Counted from the first letter of the stretch, positions 1-12,391 are shown. The stretch: DNA of 64,000 nt from Rhinopithecus roxellana (GCF_007565055.1 NC_044553.1:37153916-37217915), one strand, 5' to 3'. Program-made: numbers and translations. Notes: a model not told the origin generated them from the sequence alone.

Positions 1-149
1 AGGAAGGAAAAGAAAAAGAAGAAGAAAGAAAGAAAGAAAGAAAGAAAAGAACGAAAGAAAGAAAGAAGGAAGGAAGGAAGGAAGGAAGGAAGGAAGGAAG
101 GAAGGAAGGAAGGAAGGAAGGAAGGAAGGAAGGAAGGAAGGAAGGAAGA
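1..149. repeat. (GAAA)n then (GGAA)n microsatellite
   Basis: A purine-only tract runs from the window edge to 149. It starts as GAAA-type units and becomes about 20 uninterrupted GGAA units (roughly 66-148). The left end is cut off, so it may be the tail of an Alu or L1 lying outside. Length polymorphism is likely. Confidence 0.97.
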
Positions 150-329
150 TTTTACTTGTGTTTATGCCCTTCACTGCTAACATTCAAGTCCATGGCATCA
201 CCATCATACCTGGACAAGAGTAGAAAACAAAATTTGTCACTGTCATTCTGCTCTTGTCTCTCTTTGCTGTCTACTGTCTATGTAGAAGCCAGAGAAATCT
301 TTTTATTGTTCATATAATTTTCCTGCTGA

Positions 330-835
330 AAACCCTCCAATTGGCTTCTCAACACATTTAACATAAAATTGGAATTCTCTATCACTACTTCTAGGAATTG
401 GCTCTTGCCAGCCCTTCAGCACTCCCCTTTATCACATTACTCTAGCCACAGTAGACATCTTACTGTCAGGTTCATTTCTACCTTGGAGTTTTTATACTTG
501 TTGTTTCTTCTACCCGAGATCTTGGCAAGGCTAGCTGCCTCTCAGCTCAAATATCACCTCTTCAAGGGGCCTTCTCTGGCCACCCTCTTTAAAATCATCT
601 CCTCATCTCCCATCCCATCACTTTCCATCCTATTTCCCTATTTTATTTTCTTTGTTGTACTTACAACTACTTGAAATCATATTATTTATTTATATTTTGT
701 TTATTGTGTGTCTTCCACACTAGAATGTTCCCTAGGGCAGGGATTTATCTGGCTTCCTCATTTCTGTATCTTTAGTACATAGGAGAGCGCCTGGCACATA
801 GTAGGGGCTCAATACATATTGGTGAATGAATATTT
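330..835 (+). repeat. L2 LINE, 3' end
   Basis: Diverged L2 3' sequence in consensus orientation. Recognisable pieces are the cttttctgg/ccaccctctttaaaatca block, 'agggcagggatttatctgg', and the ending 'gcctggcacatagtaggggc' followed by tcaatacat and a gaatgaat terminus. The 101-codon frame here is a chance frame inside the repeat. Confidence 0.85.
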
Positions 836-3800
836 GAACAGATTAGCTATTTATGTGGTCACTCATAATGTGTGCATAGCATATTTAGTTCTAGAGCTGA
901 CATGAGTAATAGTTTCACATGGCTATGTCTCCTGGGAAGACCCTAAGAAAGTGTAACAAAGCTAACGACAAAGTATGGGAAGTTAGGGTAAGGACAGGAT
1001 GAATCATTGCAAGGCAAAGGATAATGATTTAGATAATAAAAGAAATAAAGAAAAACTTTTTTCCAAAAGAAAAAAGTGGAAAACAAAATTGCATATATTG
1101 CATGGGCTCTTTTGCATATATGTATGTTTGCAAAAAAAAAAAAAATGCAACAACAAGGGATAATACGTTTCCCTAAAAAGTAGACCTTTTTACTTTTCTG
1201 AATTTTTCACATTTTTAGTTGATGAATTTTAGATAAAAACTCACTTCTCAGAAGCCTCCTTTTTTCCCCAGACAGACCTAAGTACCCCTTCTTTAGTGCT
1301 TCCATTGCAGTCCATCAACACATCCATCCTCTTATACATTATATTGAAACTAAAAACTTGGTTGTCTCCCTCCCCTACAAACTGTGAGTTGTGAAAACAG
1401 AAATGCTATCTTAATCATCTTTGGTACATGGGAGATATTCAGTATTTGCAGAAATAAGGTAGGCCTGTAGATTCCTCTGGTTCAGAGCATCCATGCTATG
1501 TCTGTTCTTAACAATGCTGGGACAATAATTCAAATGACTCCAAGAAAAATGGCTCTATTATTGAGCCCTATCGCTTTCTCCAATTCGAGCCAATAGGATT
1601 AGAGTGTAAGCAGGAACTGCAACACCCTCCCCTGGTCCAACCTATGACATGAACTAGAGTGCCCCAAAAAATCCTCTATTTCCAAACCCATCAGGTCTGG
1701 GCAAACCTGGCCTCTGGTAAAGGTCCTAAATCTGTTTCCCCATGCCCGGTTGACCACAGTAAGTCCCTGGAACAGGGGAAAGCCTTGGGTTTAGGGATGG
1801 TATATCAAATGGCAGTTCCATTTCTCATATTTTAGTAATAAGATAAATAATAAAGACCTTCTAATGCAATGCCTTCATTATTCACTGGCACTACTCAAAC
1901 CCCAAAGTCTCTAGGTTGTTTTTCTACTCCCTGGATATATCTATATGATGATTTTTTGCCTGGAGTAGACTCCATTTTTCTCTATTAGGAAGATGAAAAC
2001 TTTCTGCCAGAAAGTTGCCCTTTTAATCACTTTCTGGAAAACACTCTAAGTTATATGCTCCACCCAGCTCCAGGATGAAGTTTTTCTGCTTAATAGCAAT
2101 GACAGGCTGGCCTCATACTCCTCCAAGCCCTCTCTGCTTTCTAGCTATCAAGGGGTTTCAAGACCTTATGGTCTTATTTATAGTCTGTAAAAATATGTCT
2201 AAATATATGTATAAGCAATCTTCTCTCTTCTGAATTACTTTCTTAATCGCAAGAGCCACTATTGGGAATGATATATTCAATTTGGTTAATCAGGAGATTT
2301 CGTGCCAGTGATTGTGGCCATAATTAGGTACATTTGGGTAAAACTTTTATTAGTTTGACATTATCAGTACCAGATTTGAAATTTAACACCAAAAAATCTG
2401 CAGGCCAATTACAAGCATTTATACCACAGTCCTTTGCATATTTGTCTGCATAAACTCTAATCCCTACATTTTTAGGCATCTAATACTCTAAAATGTTCCC
2501 TATTTAATAGGGCCTCTGTTGCTTATTGTTTTCCTATCATTCTTTAGATCTCAATTCCAATGTTCTTTCTTCATCATCCTTAGAAGGAGAGTAAGAAATG
2601 AGATACAGAGAAAGCAAGAAAAAAGAATCTAAAGATATCCATCAAAACAGAATGAAAAGTGCCCCGGTGTCCTAGTGTGGAAAGCATGACAGCATCTCTT
2701 CGCCTCTGCACCCACAAAAATTGAGACCAAAGCCAGAAAAAAAAAAAAAAGTCTTTTCAAACTATAGTGAAGGATCAGGTGAAAATGAGAAAGTCCAACA
2801 AAGAAAATAGGACATAAGCTGAAAAATATTTCTCAAAATGAGAAGTGATACTCTAGCACATTAGTTATCTGATGGGGTGCAAATTAAGGAAGCCATGTAC
2901 CTTTTCTCATGTTTTATTTGTCTTATTCTTACTGGAAAATTAGGTTCTATCATTTTTCAAAATATTAAGATATTTGTATTACTCAAGTTTCAAAGGAAGG
3001 ATTAAATGAAAAAAAGTAAATTCCCACAAAAATTATGTATCTAGCAGTTTAACTATGGTTCTGTGACCCCAAAACTTGTTTCTAATAAAGCAAGCATTTT
3101 CAGAGCTGAGTTCTCATGGGGGTTAAGTCTGGATTTGTCCACCCTGGACAGACAGACAGAGTAAACAGATTGTATGATAGAGGTAGGTAATTTCTAACAG
3201 ATACTTAATAACTGAGCCTAGAAAGAAAAAACCCTCAGCTCTTCCCTTTTGGCAGAGCTTTAAATTTTTTTTCACATTTTGAAACTATTTACAGTTCATA
3301 TGGTTTCCAGACCTACTCTCCAAAACCAAGGGCACCATCCCCTGCCTGGGTCTCTCAGCGCTCCACATGTGATTTCTGAGGCAGCCAGCCAGATGAGCAT
3401 TTGATTTGAAAATGAAGCCTTAAATTTAGCAGCGTGAAAGGGGAAAGCATGTAAGAACACAAATGCCTGGAAAGGGGCAAGGTAACCAGCTGAGGCCAGC
3501 TGGGTGAACACTCTTCGTCATCCAGGCAATTCAAAAAGTGTCTCTGTGAGGGAAATGTCCACCGCAAACCCCAGCAAGTCTATTCCTGCTTCTTCACTGG
3601 GTGTCTAGGGCTGCCTGTCACATTTTGGCTTGCTCAACGTGCTGCAACCTGGGGGCAGCTGCGAATAAAACAGTAAGCATTGCTTCAAATCGTATCTTGA
3701 GCTCTGCTAACTAAGAAATGAAGTCCAGGCAGACCTAAACCCTCCCCTTTCCTTAAGTGTCAGACACTGTCCCATACATGTTAATTTCTAGCAGTGCCCA

Positions 3801-4214
3801 AGAGACTCCCAGTAACACAGAACACAAGGGTAAAGATGGGCTTGGTATCCAAGGACCTCACACTCTCAAGTGCAGCAATGTGCACAAACATACAATATAT
3901 GAATACTTCTCCTTGCCCTATATTAGTTGCAGGGAAGAAAAGAGGAGTCTAAAATATATTCTGCTTTTTCTCCAACAGGCTTTACTTAATTCACTTTAGT
4001 GCATTTTGCCCACTATCATGTAATTATTGCATATCACTTACGTGGGAATATGGAGATTGCTTCAGCCTCAAGTAAGTCACAGCAGTAATACAGACAGACA
4101 AGTATAGCAATAGGCATTAGCCTCTCCCCATATCTTATCTTGACCCCTCTGCAATAGCTTCTTCCCATGCAGCAAGTATGAGATTTTCCAAAGACAAATC
4201 CTTCCACACAATCC
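836..4214. other. Intron, mostly unassigned
   Basis: No gene is recognised here. There are short A-runs (1132-1145, 2738-2751). A somewhat GC-richer, apparently single-copy block lies at about 3290-3680, with two overlapping minus frames that I do not believe are coding. The rest reads as old AT-rich intron with no repeat family that I can name. Confidence 0.6.
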
Positions 4215-4790
4215 CTCTGTTATGAGAAAAAAGACCCAAACTCTTAATGTAGGCTTGAAGGCCCTGAAGGGTCTGGCCTCTGATGGCTTCTGCAGCCCTG
4301 TCTGCTGCTGCTGTTCTCTCTGCCTTATTCTCTGGACTTCTGTCAATCAGTCCCTCATAATCACCATCCTCCTTCCCCTCCAGAGGACCTTTGCACATGA
4401 TTTCCCTCTGTCTGGAATTCTTCTCATCCCATTGCTCCCACTCCTATCACCACCTTTGCCTAGTTAACTCCTAGTCATCATTATGTTTTCAGCTCAAATG
4501 TACTACTCCCTTAAAGAACCCATTCCTAAACTGCTTCACCTCAGCTCTACCAACCCCCACAAAAAATACCTTCCTTTAGAACCACACTCTTTTCCTTAGC
4601 AGCACTTGCCTTGGTTTGTAATTATACACTACTTAGCATGGCTATTTTATTGCCTACTTCCCTGACCAGATACTAAGCTCTGTGATTGCAGAGAACATGT
4701 CCGTTTGGGTTGACCTGCATTTGCAGAATCTAGCTCAATGTCTGGCACACAGGATGCACTCCATAAAGACTGGCAAGTAAATGAAAGGTA
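4215..4790 (+). repeat. L2 LINE, 3' region
   Basis: Old L2 in consensus orientation. It has the 'gcctctgatggcttctgcag' region, 'cctttgcacatgatttccct', 'tcagctcaaatgtactactc', and a terminal segment with 'gtctggcacacaggatgcac'. A further weak L2-like stretch follows at about 4890-5000. Confidence 0.8.
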
Positions 4791-5227
4791 AGGACACCAT
4801 TATGACACTATGTGCCGTGATATAATAGAGTGCTATTATCAAGACAAACAAAGATGGTAGAATATAGTCAGGACATTACCCTAGTAGCCTCATGCTTTGA
4901 ATTGTCTCCTGACACCTTCTGCTACAATTTCTTCCATCTGGAATATGATTTATCTTCATTGTTGGAAGACTCTATGATTAAAGTTCTTCTTCCTTACCTA
5001 ATCCATTTTGTAACTTTCATATCCTACCTTCCTGTTCCACTGTCATCTCTATTACTATTACCATCAAATCCATCCTCATACTTCCAATCTCCCATTTTCT
5101 GTTAAATCTTTTTACCAGGTGGAGTCACTGACTTCCACTCTTTGGCTCCTCACCATCATACCAAAGTTGAAGAGGATCACAGAGTCACAGTACTTAAACA
5201 TTAAGAGGGACCTTGAAATATCTGGCC

Positions 5228-5378
5228 CAATGGTACTCAAACTTCAATGTACATGAGAATTCCATGAAGTGCTCATTAAAAAATAGAGTCCTCAGTCCCA
5301 GACCCAAAAAGTTTAATTCAAGAGGTCCGGGAAAGAGCCCAGGAATCTGCACCTTGGTGATTCAGATGCGGGCGGTCC
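5228..5378. repeat. MER5-type (hAT-Charlie) DNA transposon fragment
   Basis: The pattern 'ggtactcaaacttcaatgta ... ctcattaaaaaatag ... cccaggaatctgcaccttgg ... tgattcagatgc' matches the MER5A/B non-autonomous hAT layout. It is diverged and the terminal inverted repeats are only partly visible. Confidence 0.65.
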
Positions 5379-5569
5379 TCAGACCTCATGTGCAGGGGTA
5401 CTGTCCAGTGCTGTGATGCTTGTGGGGGATCCTCAAGATCTACCACAAAGGGTGAGAGGGCAGCCGAGGGCACCCGCTCTGAGCAACTGTACTGTACATA
5501 AGATTTCATTTGAAAAGGGTTCTGCTTATTGGAAAAAGAAACGTTTGAAAATGACTGGTATCCAATATC

Positions 5570-5645
5570 TTTGTTTCATAGATGAGAAAACTCAAGTCCT
5601 TGGTCCTCAGTCATGTAGCCAGTTCATGGCAGAGCAGGACTGAAC
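5570..5645 (-). repeat. MIR fragment
   Basis: Contains the MIR core in reverse orientation ('gatgagaaaactcaagtcct', then catgtagccag and gcagagcaggactgaac). Confidence 0.6.
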
Positions 5646-5869
5646 CGCAGCCTCCTGACACCAGGCTAGTAGATTTTCCCAACACCTTCCTGCCTTATGG
5701 GGTAGAAAGACAACAGAGGTTCTCACTGCCATGTCGCCTAAGAGTCTTACAAGGAGCAGCCTGCATATGAAGATGGTATTTGTGGACCACATTGCACCAG
5801 AGCACGTAGCTGGAGGGACAGGAGATGGTGGATTTGGGCTCGTTTTTCATCCAGCATATTCTTAGCCTC

Positions 5870-6010
5870 CCTCTTCAACAAGCCTGTAAAGACCTAGTCA
5901 TCCTCTATGGTCTGACCTCTTCCTGGGTTCTCCAATGCTCTCCCGACCCTCTCACCTCCCCCTTATTACACAAAGTAGTTTGATTCTCCCTCAGCTTGGA
6001 ACTCAAATCT
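5870..6010 (+). repeat. Probable L2 fragment
   Basis: The words 'tatggtctgacctcttcctg' and 'tccaatgctctcccgaccct' resemble the L2 3' region. The match is weak. Confidence 0.4.
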
Positions 6011-6744
6011 ACTGCAGCAAATCACCAAAATAGCAGGGTCTTTTGTAACCAGAATGCATTTATCTTAGATGATAATGGAAGTTAAAGATACACCAAGTTC
6101 TATGTGCCATTTAAAACTCTGTCCTTTCTCTTCTCAAAAAAAAAATAGGTTTATGCATCTTTTCTCAGTTGTTATTGGGAGGAGATCCAGAATTTCTTTT
6201 GAAAAAACAAACAAACAAACAAACTCAAACCTCAATCACAAAGGCCTCAGAGATGTTAGAACATTAATTTTAAAAATGTAAAGTTTTCTTAGGATCTCAA
6301 AATCTGAAAGTTAAAAGAGACAAAAATATTATAGTGAAGAAATTTGGTTTCATTCAGAGCTCAAAGGTTGTCTCTACCAAACCAAACAAATGTTTTAACA
6401 GCATTTGTTGACTATTTCTTATCAATTTTTCCTCCCAGCAAATTTTTACTACAGGGGCATTTTGCTTTACACTTCCTGACATGATTTCAATGGGTTAATT
6501 TCTTCCATGCATTTTTAATTGGTGTCGGTAGTAAATTAAGAAAACTTGGAAGAGTACAAACAAAACATAGAAATCGCCCTTGATCTTGCTACCCAGATCA
6601 GAGTTAACTACAATTAATTTGTGGGTGCATTTTATGATTCCCTCTCCTCCATCTTTGCTTCCTCCTCTTCTTTTTTCTCTCTGCTTCTCCACACAATATT
6701 CCTTTTTCAAAAATAATTGAGATTATTTTATACGACATCCTACT

Positions 6745-7560
6745 GTCATGGTTGAATAGTACAAAGGTATTTGCAACAGAATCTGTGAATATGATCTTAG
6801 TTGGAAAAAGGCTCTTAGCAGACATAATTAAATTAAAGATCTTGAGGTAAGATCATCCTGGATTAGGGTGGACTCTAAACCCAACCACAAGTGTCTTTAT
6901 GAGAGATGAGAAGGAAAGAAGAGACACAGAAAAGAAGCTTATGTGCAGGTGGAGGCAGAGATTGGAATTACATAGCCACAAGCCAAGGAATGCTTAAAGC
7001 TATCAGAAGCTAGGAGAGAGGCCTGGAACAGATTCTCCCTTAGAGTCTCCAGAGGGTTTACAGCCTTGCTAACACTTTAATTTTGGACTTCTTGCCTGAA
7101 GAACTGCAAGAGAATAAAGTTCTGCTGGGTTTTTTTGTTACTTTTTTGTTTGTTTGTTTTTGGGTTTTTTTGTTTTTTTGTTTTTTTGTTTTACATGGAG
7201 TCTTGCTCTGTTGCCAGGCTGGAGTGCAGTGGCGTGATCTCGGCTCACTGCAACCTCCACCTCCTGGGTTCAAGTGATTCTCTTGCCTCAGCCTCCCGAG
7301 TAGCTGGGACTACAGGTGCGCGCCACCAAGCCTGGCTAATTTTTTGTATTTTAGTAGAGACGGTGTTTCACCGTGTTGGCCAGGATGGTCTCGATCTCCT
7401 GACCTCACGATCCACCTGCCTCAGCCTCCCAAAGTGCTGGGATTACAGGCGTGAGCCACCGTGCCCGGTCAAAGTTGTTTTAAAGCAGTTGGTTCGTGAT
7501 GGTTTGTTTTTAAGCCACATGGTTTGTGGTGACATGTTATAGCAGCCCTAGAAGACTAAT
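6745..7560 (+). repeat. MLT1-like (ERVL-MaLR) LTR, interrupted by an Alu
   Basis: Recognisable blocks are 'gttggaaaaaggctcttagc' with agacataattaa, 'gatcatcctggattagggtg', 'aggcagagattggaattaca', 'ttttggacttcttgcctgaa', and then (after the Alu) 'tttaagccacatggtttgtg', ending gcagccctagaagactaat. This is the layout of an old MaLR LTR (MLT1 class). The subfamily is not certain. The ending resumes after the Alu at about 7471. Confidence 0.75.
7131..7470 (-). mobile_element. AluS/Y, full length, sense with the gene
   Basis: A T-rich tail with TTTG runs is followed by a complete reverse-complement Alu ('ttgctctgttgccaggctgg' to 'gtgagccaccgtgcccggtc'). It is inserted in the MLT1-like LTR near its 3' end. 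One minus-frame and one plus-frame open reading frame here are Alu-derived. Confidence 0.95.
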
Positions 7561-7599
7561 ATTCACTTGTTTTTAGTTTTTACTTGAGAGGGTCTATGT

Positions 7600-7780
7600 T
7601 TGTTCATTTGTTCATTCTTTCACTCAGTAGACACTTATTCTCTGCCTACTCTGTGTCAGGCAGAATGCTATTAAGTTGGTGCAAAAGTAAAAGTGATTCC
7701 ATAATTACTTTTGCACCAACCTACAATATGCTGAGGATACAGAGTTTAATAAGATATGTTTTCCCCAAATATAATGCAAT
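7600..7780 (-). repeat. L2-like fragment split by MADE1
   Basis: 'ttcattctttcactcagtag', then acacttattctctgcctac and tgtgtcaggcag, then (after MADE1) 'atatgctgaggatacagagt'. This is the usual reverse-strand L2-like 'attgagcacctactatgtgccaggcac' layout. Confidence 0.6.
7671..7723. mobile_element. MADE1 (mariner-derived MITE), shortened hairpin
   Basis: Near-palindromic element. The 5' arm 'ttaagttggtgcaaaagtaa' pairs with the 3' arm 'ttacttttgcaccaacct', with only about one mismatch over 18 bp and a loop of about 14 nt. Full MADE1 copies are about 80 bp, so the centre is deleted here. MADE1 copies are the known source of the mir-548 family, but this copy looks too short for a typical precursor. 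Confidence 0.92.
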
Positions 7781-8454
7781 CATATGTATATGGTACAGGA
7801 TAGGTTTATCTGTAGAATTGCCAGGATACTCTCACATTTTGTTGTTTTTACTTCTGGGTAACGTGCAGAGCAAAATGACTCATCTCATTAGGAATGTACA
7901 GCTCTCAAAAGTTCTTGTCAGTATACAGGCTCTGTAGATGAAACAATGCTGGGTGGTAGAAAACCTTGGTAGGTTTTGGGAACCTGGTTGGGAATGGTGC
8001 TTTGAAGCTGTAACTCAGGAGCACTGGAACGTTTTTAAACTTGACCAGTTTTCTAAAACACTGAGATCTATTTCCTTATTCCATGTTAGGCACTTTCTAA
8101 TTCTCTCTACTTACTGATCTTTGATAAGAATTAGATGTGCAATACTGGAAGGAAAAGGAAAAGATAGAGGTAGACAGCATAGAAAGTAAGAGTAATGATG
8201 TCTAAATTAGATCTAAGGACTCAAACGGACTTGGGAAATTTGGTTTACTGTAAAAAGTAACATCATCAGCAACATATGGAAAGAAGACTCTGGCAGTGGC
8301 ATTGTGGAAGAGCTATGAGATGAGGAAGACTGGGAAATATAATTGAGAGTGATACTGAATATTGAAGAAGGAGGGTAATGGATTCTAATGATGGAGAAAG
8401 AATAGATTTTCAAGATGTGAAGAAAGTTGATGGTATTTTCTAATGGAGAATATG

Positions 8455-8661
8455 GTAAGTCCTCACTTAACATTGCTGATAGGTTCTTGGAAACTGTGAC
8501 TTTAAGTGAAACAACATACAGCAGGTCTTCAAATAACATTGTTGAGTTCAAAGTCTTTTATTACAGTATAGGTGAGAAAAAACTTGATTTTGTTACATTT
8601 CATTACACTTAAAGTCATAGTTTTCGAGAACCTATCCATGACGTTAAGTGAGAACTTACTG
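8455..8661. mobile_element. Non-autonomous DNA transposon with long terminal inverted repeats
   Basis: The left end 'gtaagtcctcacttaacatt' and the following ataggttcttggaaactgtgactttaagtg are mirrored at the right end as cacttaaagtcatagttttcgagaacctat and 'gttaagtgagaacttactg'. That gives inverted repeats of about 55 bp. A shifted copy of the motif sits inside at about 8520. I cannot name the family; a mariner/Tigger or hAT MITE is likely. It has no coding capacity. Confidence 0.8.
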
Positions 8662-10943
8662 TCTATGGTGCAGTAAAGTATATTTTCCATAATCTCAGCA
8701 TTCCTTCACAATAAACACTAACTGGATTTTAAATTTGCTTAATGTCCAGTGTTCAGTCCAGTATGATGGAGTTGCAGGGGGAAAGAAGAAAAGTTAAGTA
8801 TTGAGAAGTGGATTTGAGTTTGGAGACGGCTTCATGGAGGAGAGCACACAAACAGCAGTGGAGATTTAAGAGGCTCTGTTGGTAACAGGGGACGAATTTC
8901 ATTCCGATAATCCAGTTGGCTCAGTGTCAATCAGCATGTGCTAGGGCTTCCTCAGGGATATGATAGAGGTTTTATAGGAGCATTGAGAGTAGCAGCAGGG
9001 ATTCATGGTTTTCATCCATCCATCCATCCACCTACCCATCCATCCCATATTTAAGAAACACTTCTGAGTACCAGCCACTGTGCTAGGTGCTATGGACACA
9101 TGGACTATTAGGACCCATGTCACTGCCCTCAAGGAGTCTGGGGTCTAGGGGAAGAGATGAACAAATAAACAGACTCTTATTTGACAGCAATAGGTGCAAG
9201 GAAGCATGAGGTACTCCAGGTGCACTGGGTGCTCTGGGTGTACACATATGGGGTGGGGATGGCTAATACCAGTTTTGGGAGGCTGGTGGCGGGGATATCA
9301 TTGTCTCAGAATAACCTTTGATAGAACTGGCCCCCCAGCAAAGGTCTGTCATTGAAGAGCTAATTGATTGGTGCCCCAGACACCGAGAGAGGGGAGAATA
9401 GAGCCAGCTACACTGAGCACAGAATGGAGGAAGGAGACATTAAAAAGGTCAAAAACTGAGGAGGAGAACTTTGATGAAGAAAAATGTTGAAACAGGATTT
9501 CATGTTGCTGGCTAAGGAGTATATGAAATAAAGCTCCTCAAGTTTCTCCCCCACAGATTCTTCAGTCAACTCTACCTTGCCCTCTAAGCCTTTTATGGGA
9601 GAGGGCTCTTTGAAGGAGCTTTAAGATGAGAAAAAGAGAACAGCTAACATCTGGGTCACATAAACTTTAAAAAGAAATTAAGAGATGCCACTGAAAACCC
9701 ATGTGCAGAGTTTTGAAAGTGTTATAATTCCCTGTTATGTCAAGATGCACCTCATTTGGGGAAATAGTCACCATTTAGAAATTCAATCCTTAAAAATTGT
9801 ATTCATGCAATATAATAACTGATTACAGTAGAAAATCATTTAAAAGAACTACAATAATGTCACGGCTCACATACAGAAACCAGCCCATTGGCAAAGGAAC
9901 CCTTCCATCTGCAAAGCTGAGAACCAGAAACTGCCCAAGAAATGATCAGTCCAAGACTTGAGAAACTGAAATTAACTTATTGAAGGCAAAATTGTTTTTG
10001 AAGCAGTATTACTGTATGTTGAATATTAATTTTTAAACCACTTCACTGAGTTCAAAAAGCACTGAGACCACTCTTGTTAGCTTGCTTCTGAACTCACTGT
10101 TATGGGTGTCACTGTTACACCCACAAAAGTGTGTTTTATTAATACTGTTTTTAAAAGAAGAATCAAGTTTTTCTGCTCAAAATCTCCTTTCAAATCTGCA
10201 AGTCTGTGCCTATAGACCCAAAATACCTTTCCCCTAGCCCCAGTGGTACCCTCATAATGTATACATAATCTGGGTGGGCTGGAGATAAAAGACTCAGGCA
10301 GTTGGTCCTGTGCCCTGTGTTTAACCACTCTAATTTTAAGCCCACAATTGAGATGGAATAACTCAATCGAGGGTACATTAATTATCCCATGTGATCAACA
10401 AGATCTCACTCTCCCCCTTACAAGACGCACACACACACAAAATGTGTGTCAGCTGCAAATACACTGAGTTCAATGACCTTTGGGTTTTCTTGTTGCAGGT
10501 GCTCAAATAGAAAAAGTAAGAGAATATTTAATAAGAGTAATAATTCACTCTTACCCAAGACTGACACACTGGATAAAATCCACCAGAAGGCAATATCATA
10601 TACATCCACCCCCCTACCACCACCTTCCTGGGTACGTTGTTTCCAAGAATATAGTAACAAAATTATAAATCTCTTGACCATAGGTCTACATGCCTCTAAC
10701 CGGGAAGTACAAGGAAAATGGGAATAGGTCCTTCCTAGCTGCCTGAAGGATCTGCTAGCCACCCCTCTGAATCAATACCCAAATTTGCTATCAAGATGCT
10801 ACAGACCAGAACTACTACTTTATATACTTTTCTTTTAAATGCTATATAGTTAATTATTATAATATAAAACATATTCAAATTGTTTTCAATTGTTACTGTT
10901 TGGGGATTTACATGTATTATGCTTTTTTGATTCAACAAATGTT
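8662..10943. other. Intron with short repeats only
   Basis: There is a small (CATC)n run at about 9014-9045 that leads into an L2-like stretch (9046-9170, 'ctgtgctaggtgctatggac'). A (CA)n-like tract lies at 10429-10440, facing 'aatgtgtgtc'. Nothing else is recognised, and no exon-like segment was found. Confidence 0.6.
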
Positions 10944-11508
10944 TATTTTTTAAAATTTTACTTTAAGTTCTGGGATATGTGTGCAGGTTTGTTACATAGG
11001 TAGACATGTGCCATGGTGATTTGCTGCAGCTATCAACTCGTTATCTAGCTTTTAAGCCCGCATGCATTAGATATTTGTCCTAATGCTCTCCCGCCCCTTG
11101 CCCCCCACCCACGGCCCCCCCGTCAACAGGCCCTGGTGTGTGATGTTCCCCTCCCTATGTTCATGTGTTCTCATTGTTCAACTCCCACTTACGAGTGAGA
11201 ACACGTGGTGTTTGGTTTTCTGTTCCTGTGTTAGTTTGCTGAGAATGATGGCTTCCAGCTTCATCCATGTCCCTCAAAGGACATGAACTCATTCTTTTTT
11301 ATGGCTGCATAGTATTCCATGGTGTATATGTGCCATATTTTCTTTATCCAATCTATCATTGATGGGCATTTGGGTTGGTTCCAAGTTTTTGCTACTGTAA
11401 ATAGTGCTGCAACAAACATACGTGTGCATGTGTCTTTAGGGTAGAATGACTTATAATATTTTGGGTAAATATCCAGTAATGGAATTGCTGGGTCAAATGG
11501 TATTTCTG
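10944..11508 (-). mobile_element. L1 LINE, 5'-truncated 3' end (L1PA/L1PB type)
   Basis: Reverse complement of the L1 3' UTR and the end of ORF2. The minus frame at 11261-11569 shows the ORF2 C-terminal words FDPAIPLL, AKTWNQPKCPS and EYYAAIKKNEF. The 3' poly(A) is seen as degenerate T-rich sequence at about 10944-10966. The 5' end is cut at about 11508. Confidence 0.93.
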
Positions 11509-11519
11509 GCTTTAGATCA

Positions 11520-12376
11520 AGAAAGATACATAAATTATATTTTAAAATTGAAAACAAACTAAACACCAAACAGAGAAATGGTATGTGAATTGTGAGATAT
11601 GCATTGGATAGAATGTTATGTAGCCCTAAAAATCATATGTATAAAGAAATAAGAAATCATAATGATATGATGTAAAGTAAAAGCAGAAAGATAAAAATGT
11701 AAATACATAATTATAAGAAATCTTGGCATAGAAAAAAAGAGAGGAAATATAAGAAAATAGTAACAACAATTATTTTGGATAGTGGAAGAATGAAAGTTAT
11801 TTTCTTCCTTCCACTTTTTCTTGTTTTCTAAATTTCTCTTAATGAATATATGCTGCTTTTATAAAGGAAAAAAATCTACACCAAAGAAAAAATGAAACAG
11901 AATTTTAAATCCTAATATCCAATGGGAGTCATCACTCAATTAAACTAGAAAAGTTGATTAAACAAGTTGTTCCTATTGAAAGAGTATGTTTGTTCATGTA
12001 ATTATGCAGCTTCTGGAAATACCAGACTTGGAAAGTGCAGAGACAATACTCTGCAGTAGTAAAAGAAAGCTCCTTCCTTTCCCCATAATACACACAGTTT
12101 CCAAAAATGAATAAGATTGATGGAAACAGGCCTATGAGAGCTTCAGAGATTTAAGCAAAGTTTATCAATGTGCAGGAAAGTATAAAGTAGAATGCTGCAC
12201 AAAAAGCTTATAGTCAAGTACAATTTAAAATCTAAAAGTGTCAGGGAAATATCCCGACTAAATGAAGGGTAATTGCACTGAAGCAGCTGATCTCAGACTG
12301 TTCTAATGCAAAATGTTAAGTTTAGAAGACGTTGGAGAAGTAAAAACGTTAAGAAGTGATACGGACTCTATTTGTT
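11520..12376. other. Intron, AT-rich, no recognised feature
   Basis: AT-rich sequence with scattered A-runs. No repeat family or exon was recognised. Confidence 0.6.
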
Positions 12377-12391
12377 AATAATGACACAAAG

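Noticed and set aside
3296..3567. Two overlapping minus-strand open frames of about 70 codons
   Set aside because: No domain, no splice context, low-complexity composition; overlapping alternative frames are typical of chance.
4830..5105. 91-codon plus frame with hydrophobic segments
   Set aside because: Hydrophobicity follows from T/C-rich DNA; the region looks like diverged L2, with no homology I recognise.
7135..7542. 135-codon plus frame
   Set aside because: It runs through a reverse Alu (CSVARLECSGVISAHCNLHL is a standard Alu translation).
9014..9045. Regularly spaced CATC repeats as a CRISPR-like array
   Set aside because: A simple tetranucleotide repeat with no spacers, in a primate intron.
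11261..11569. 102-codon minus frame
   Set aside because: It is the C-terminal remnant of L1 ORF2 in a truncated L1, not a gene.
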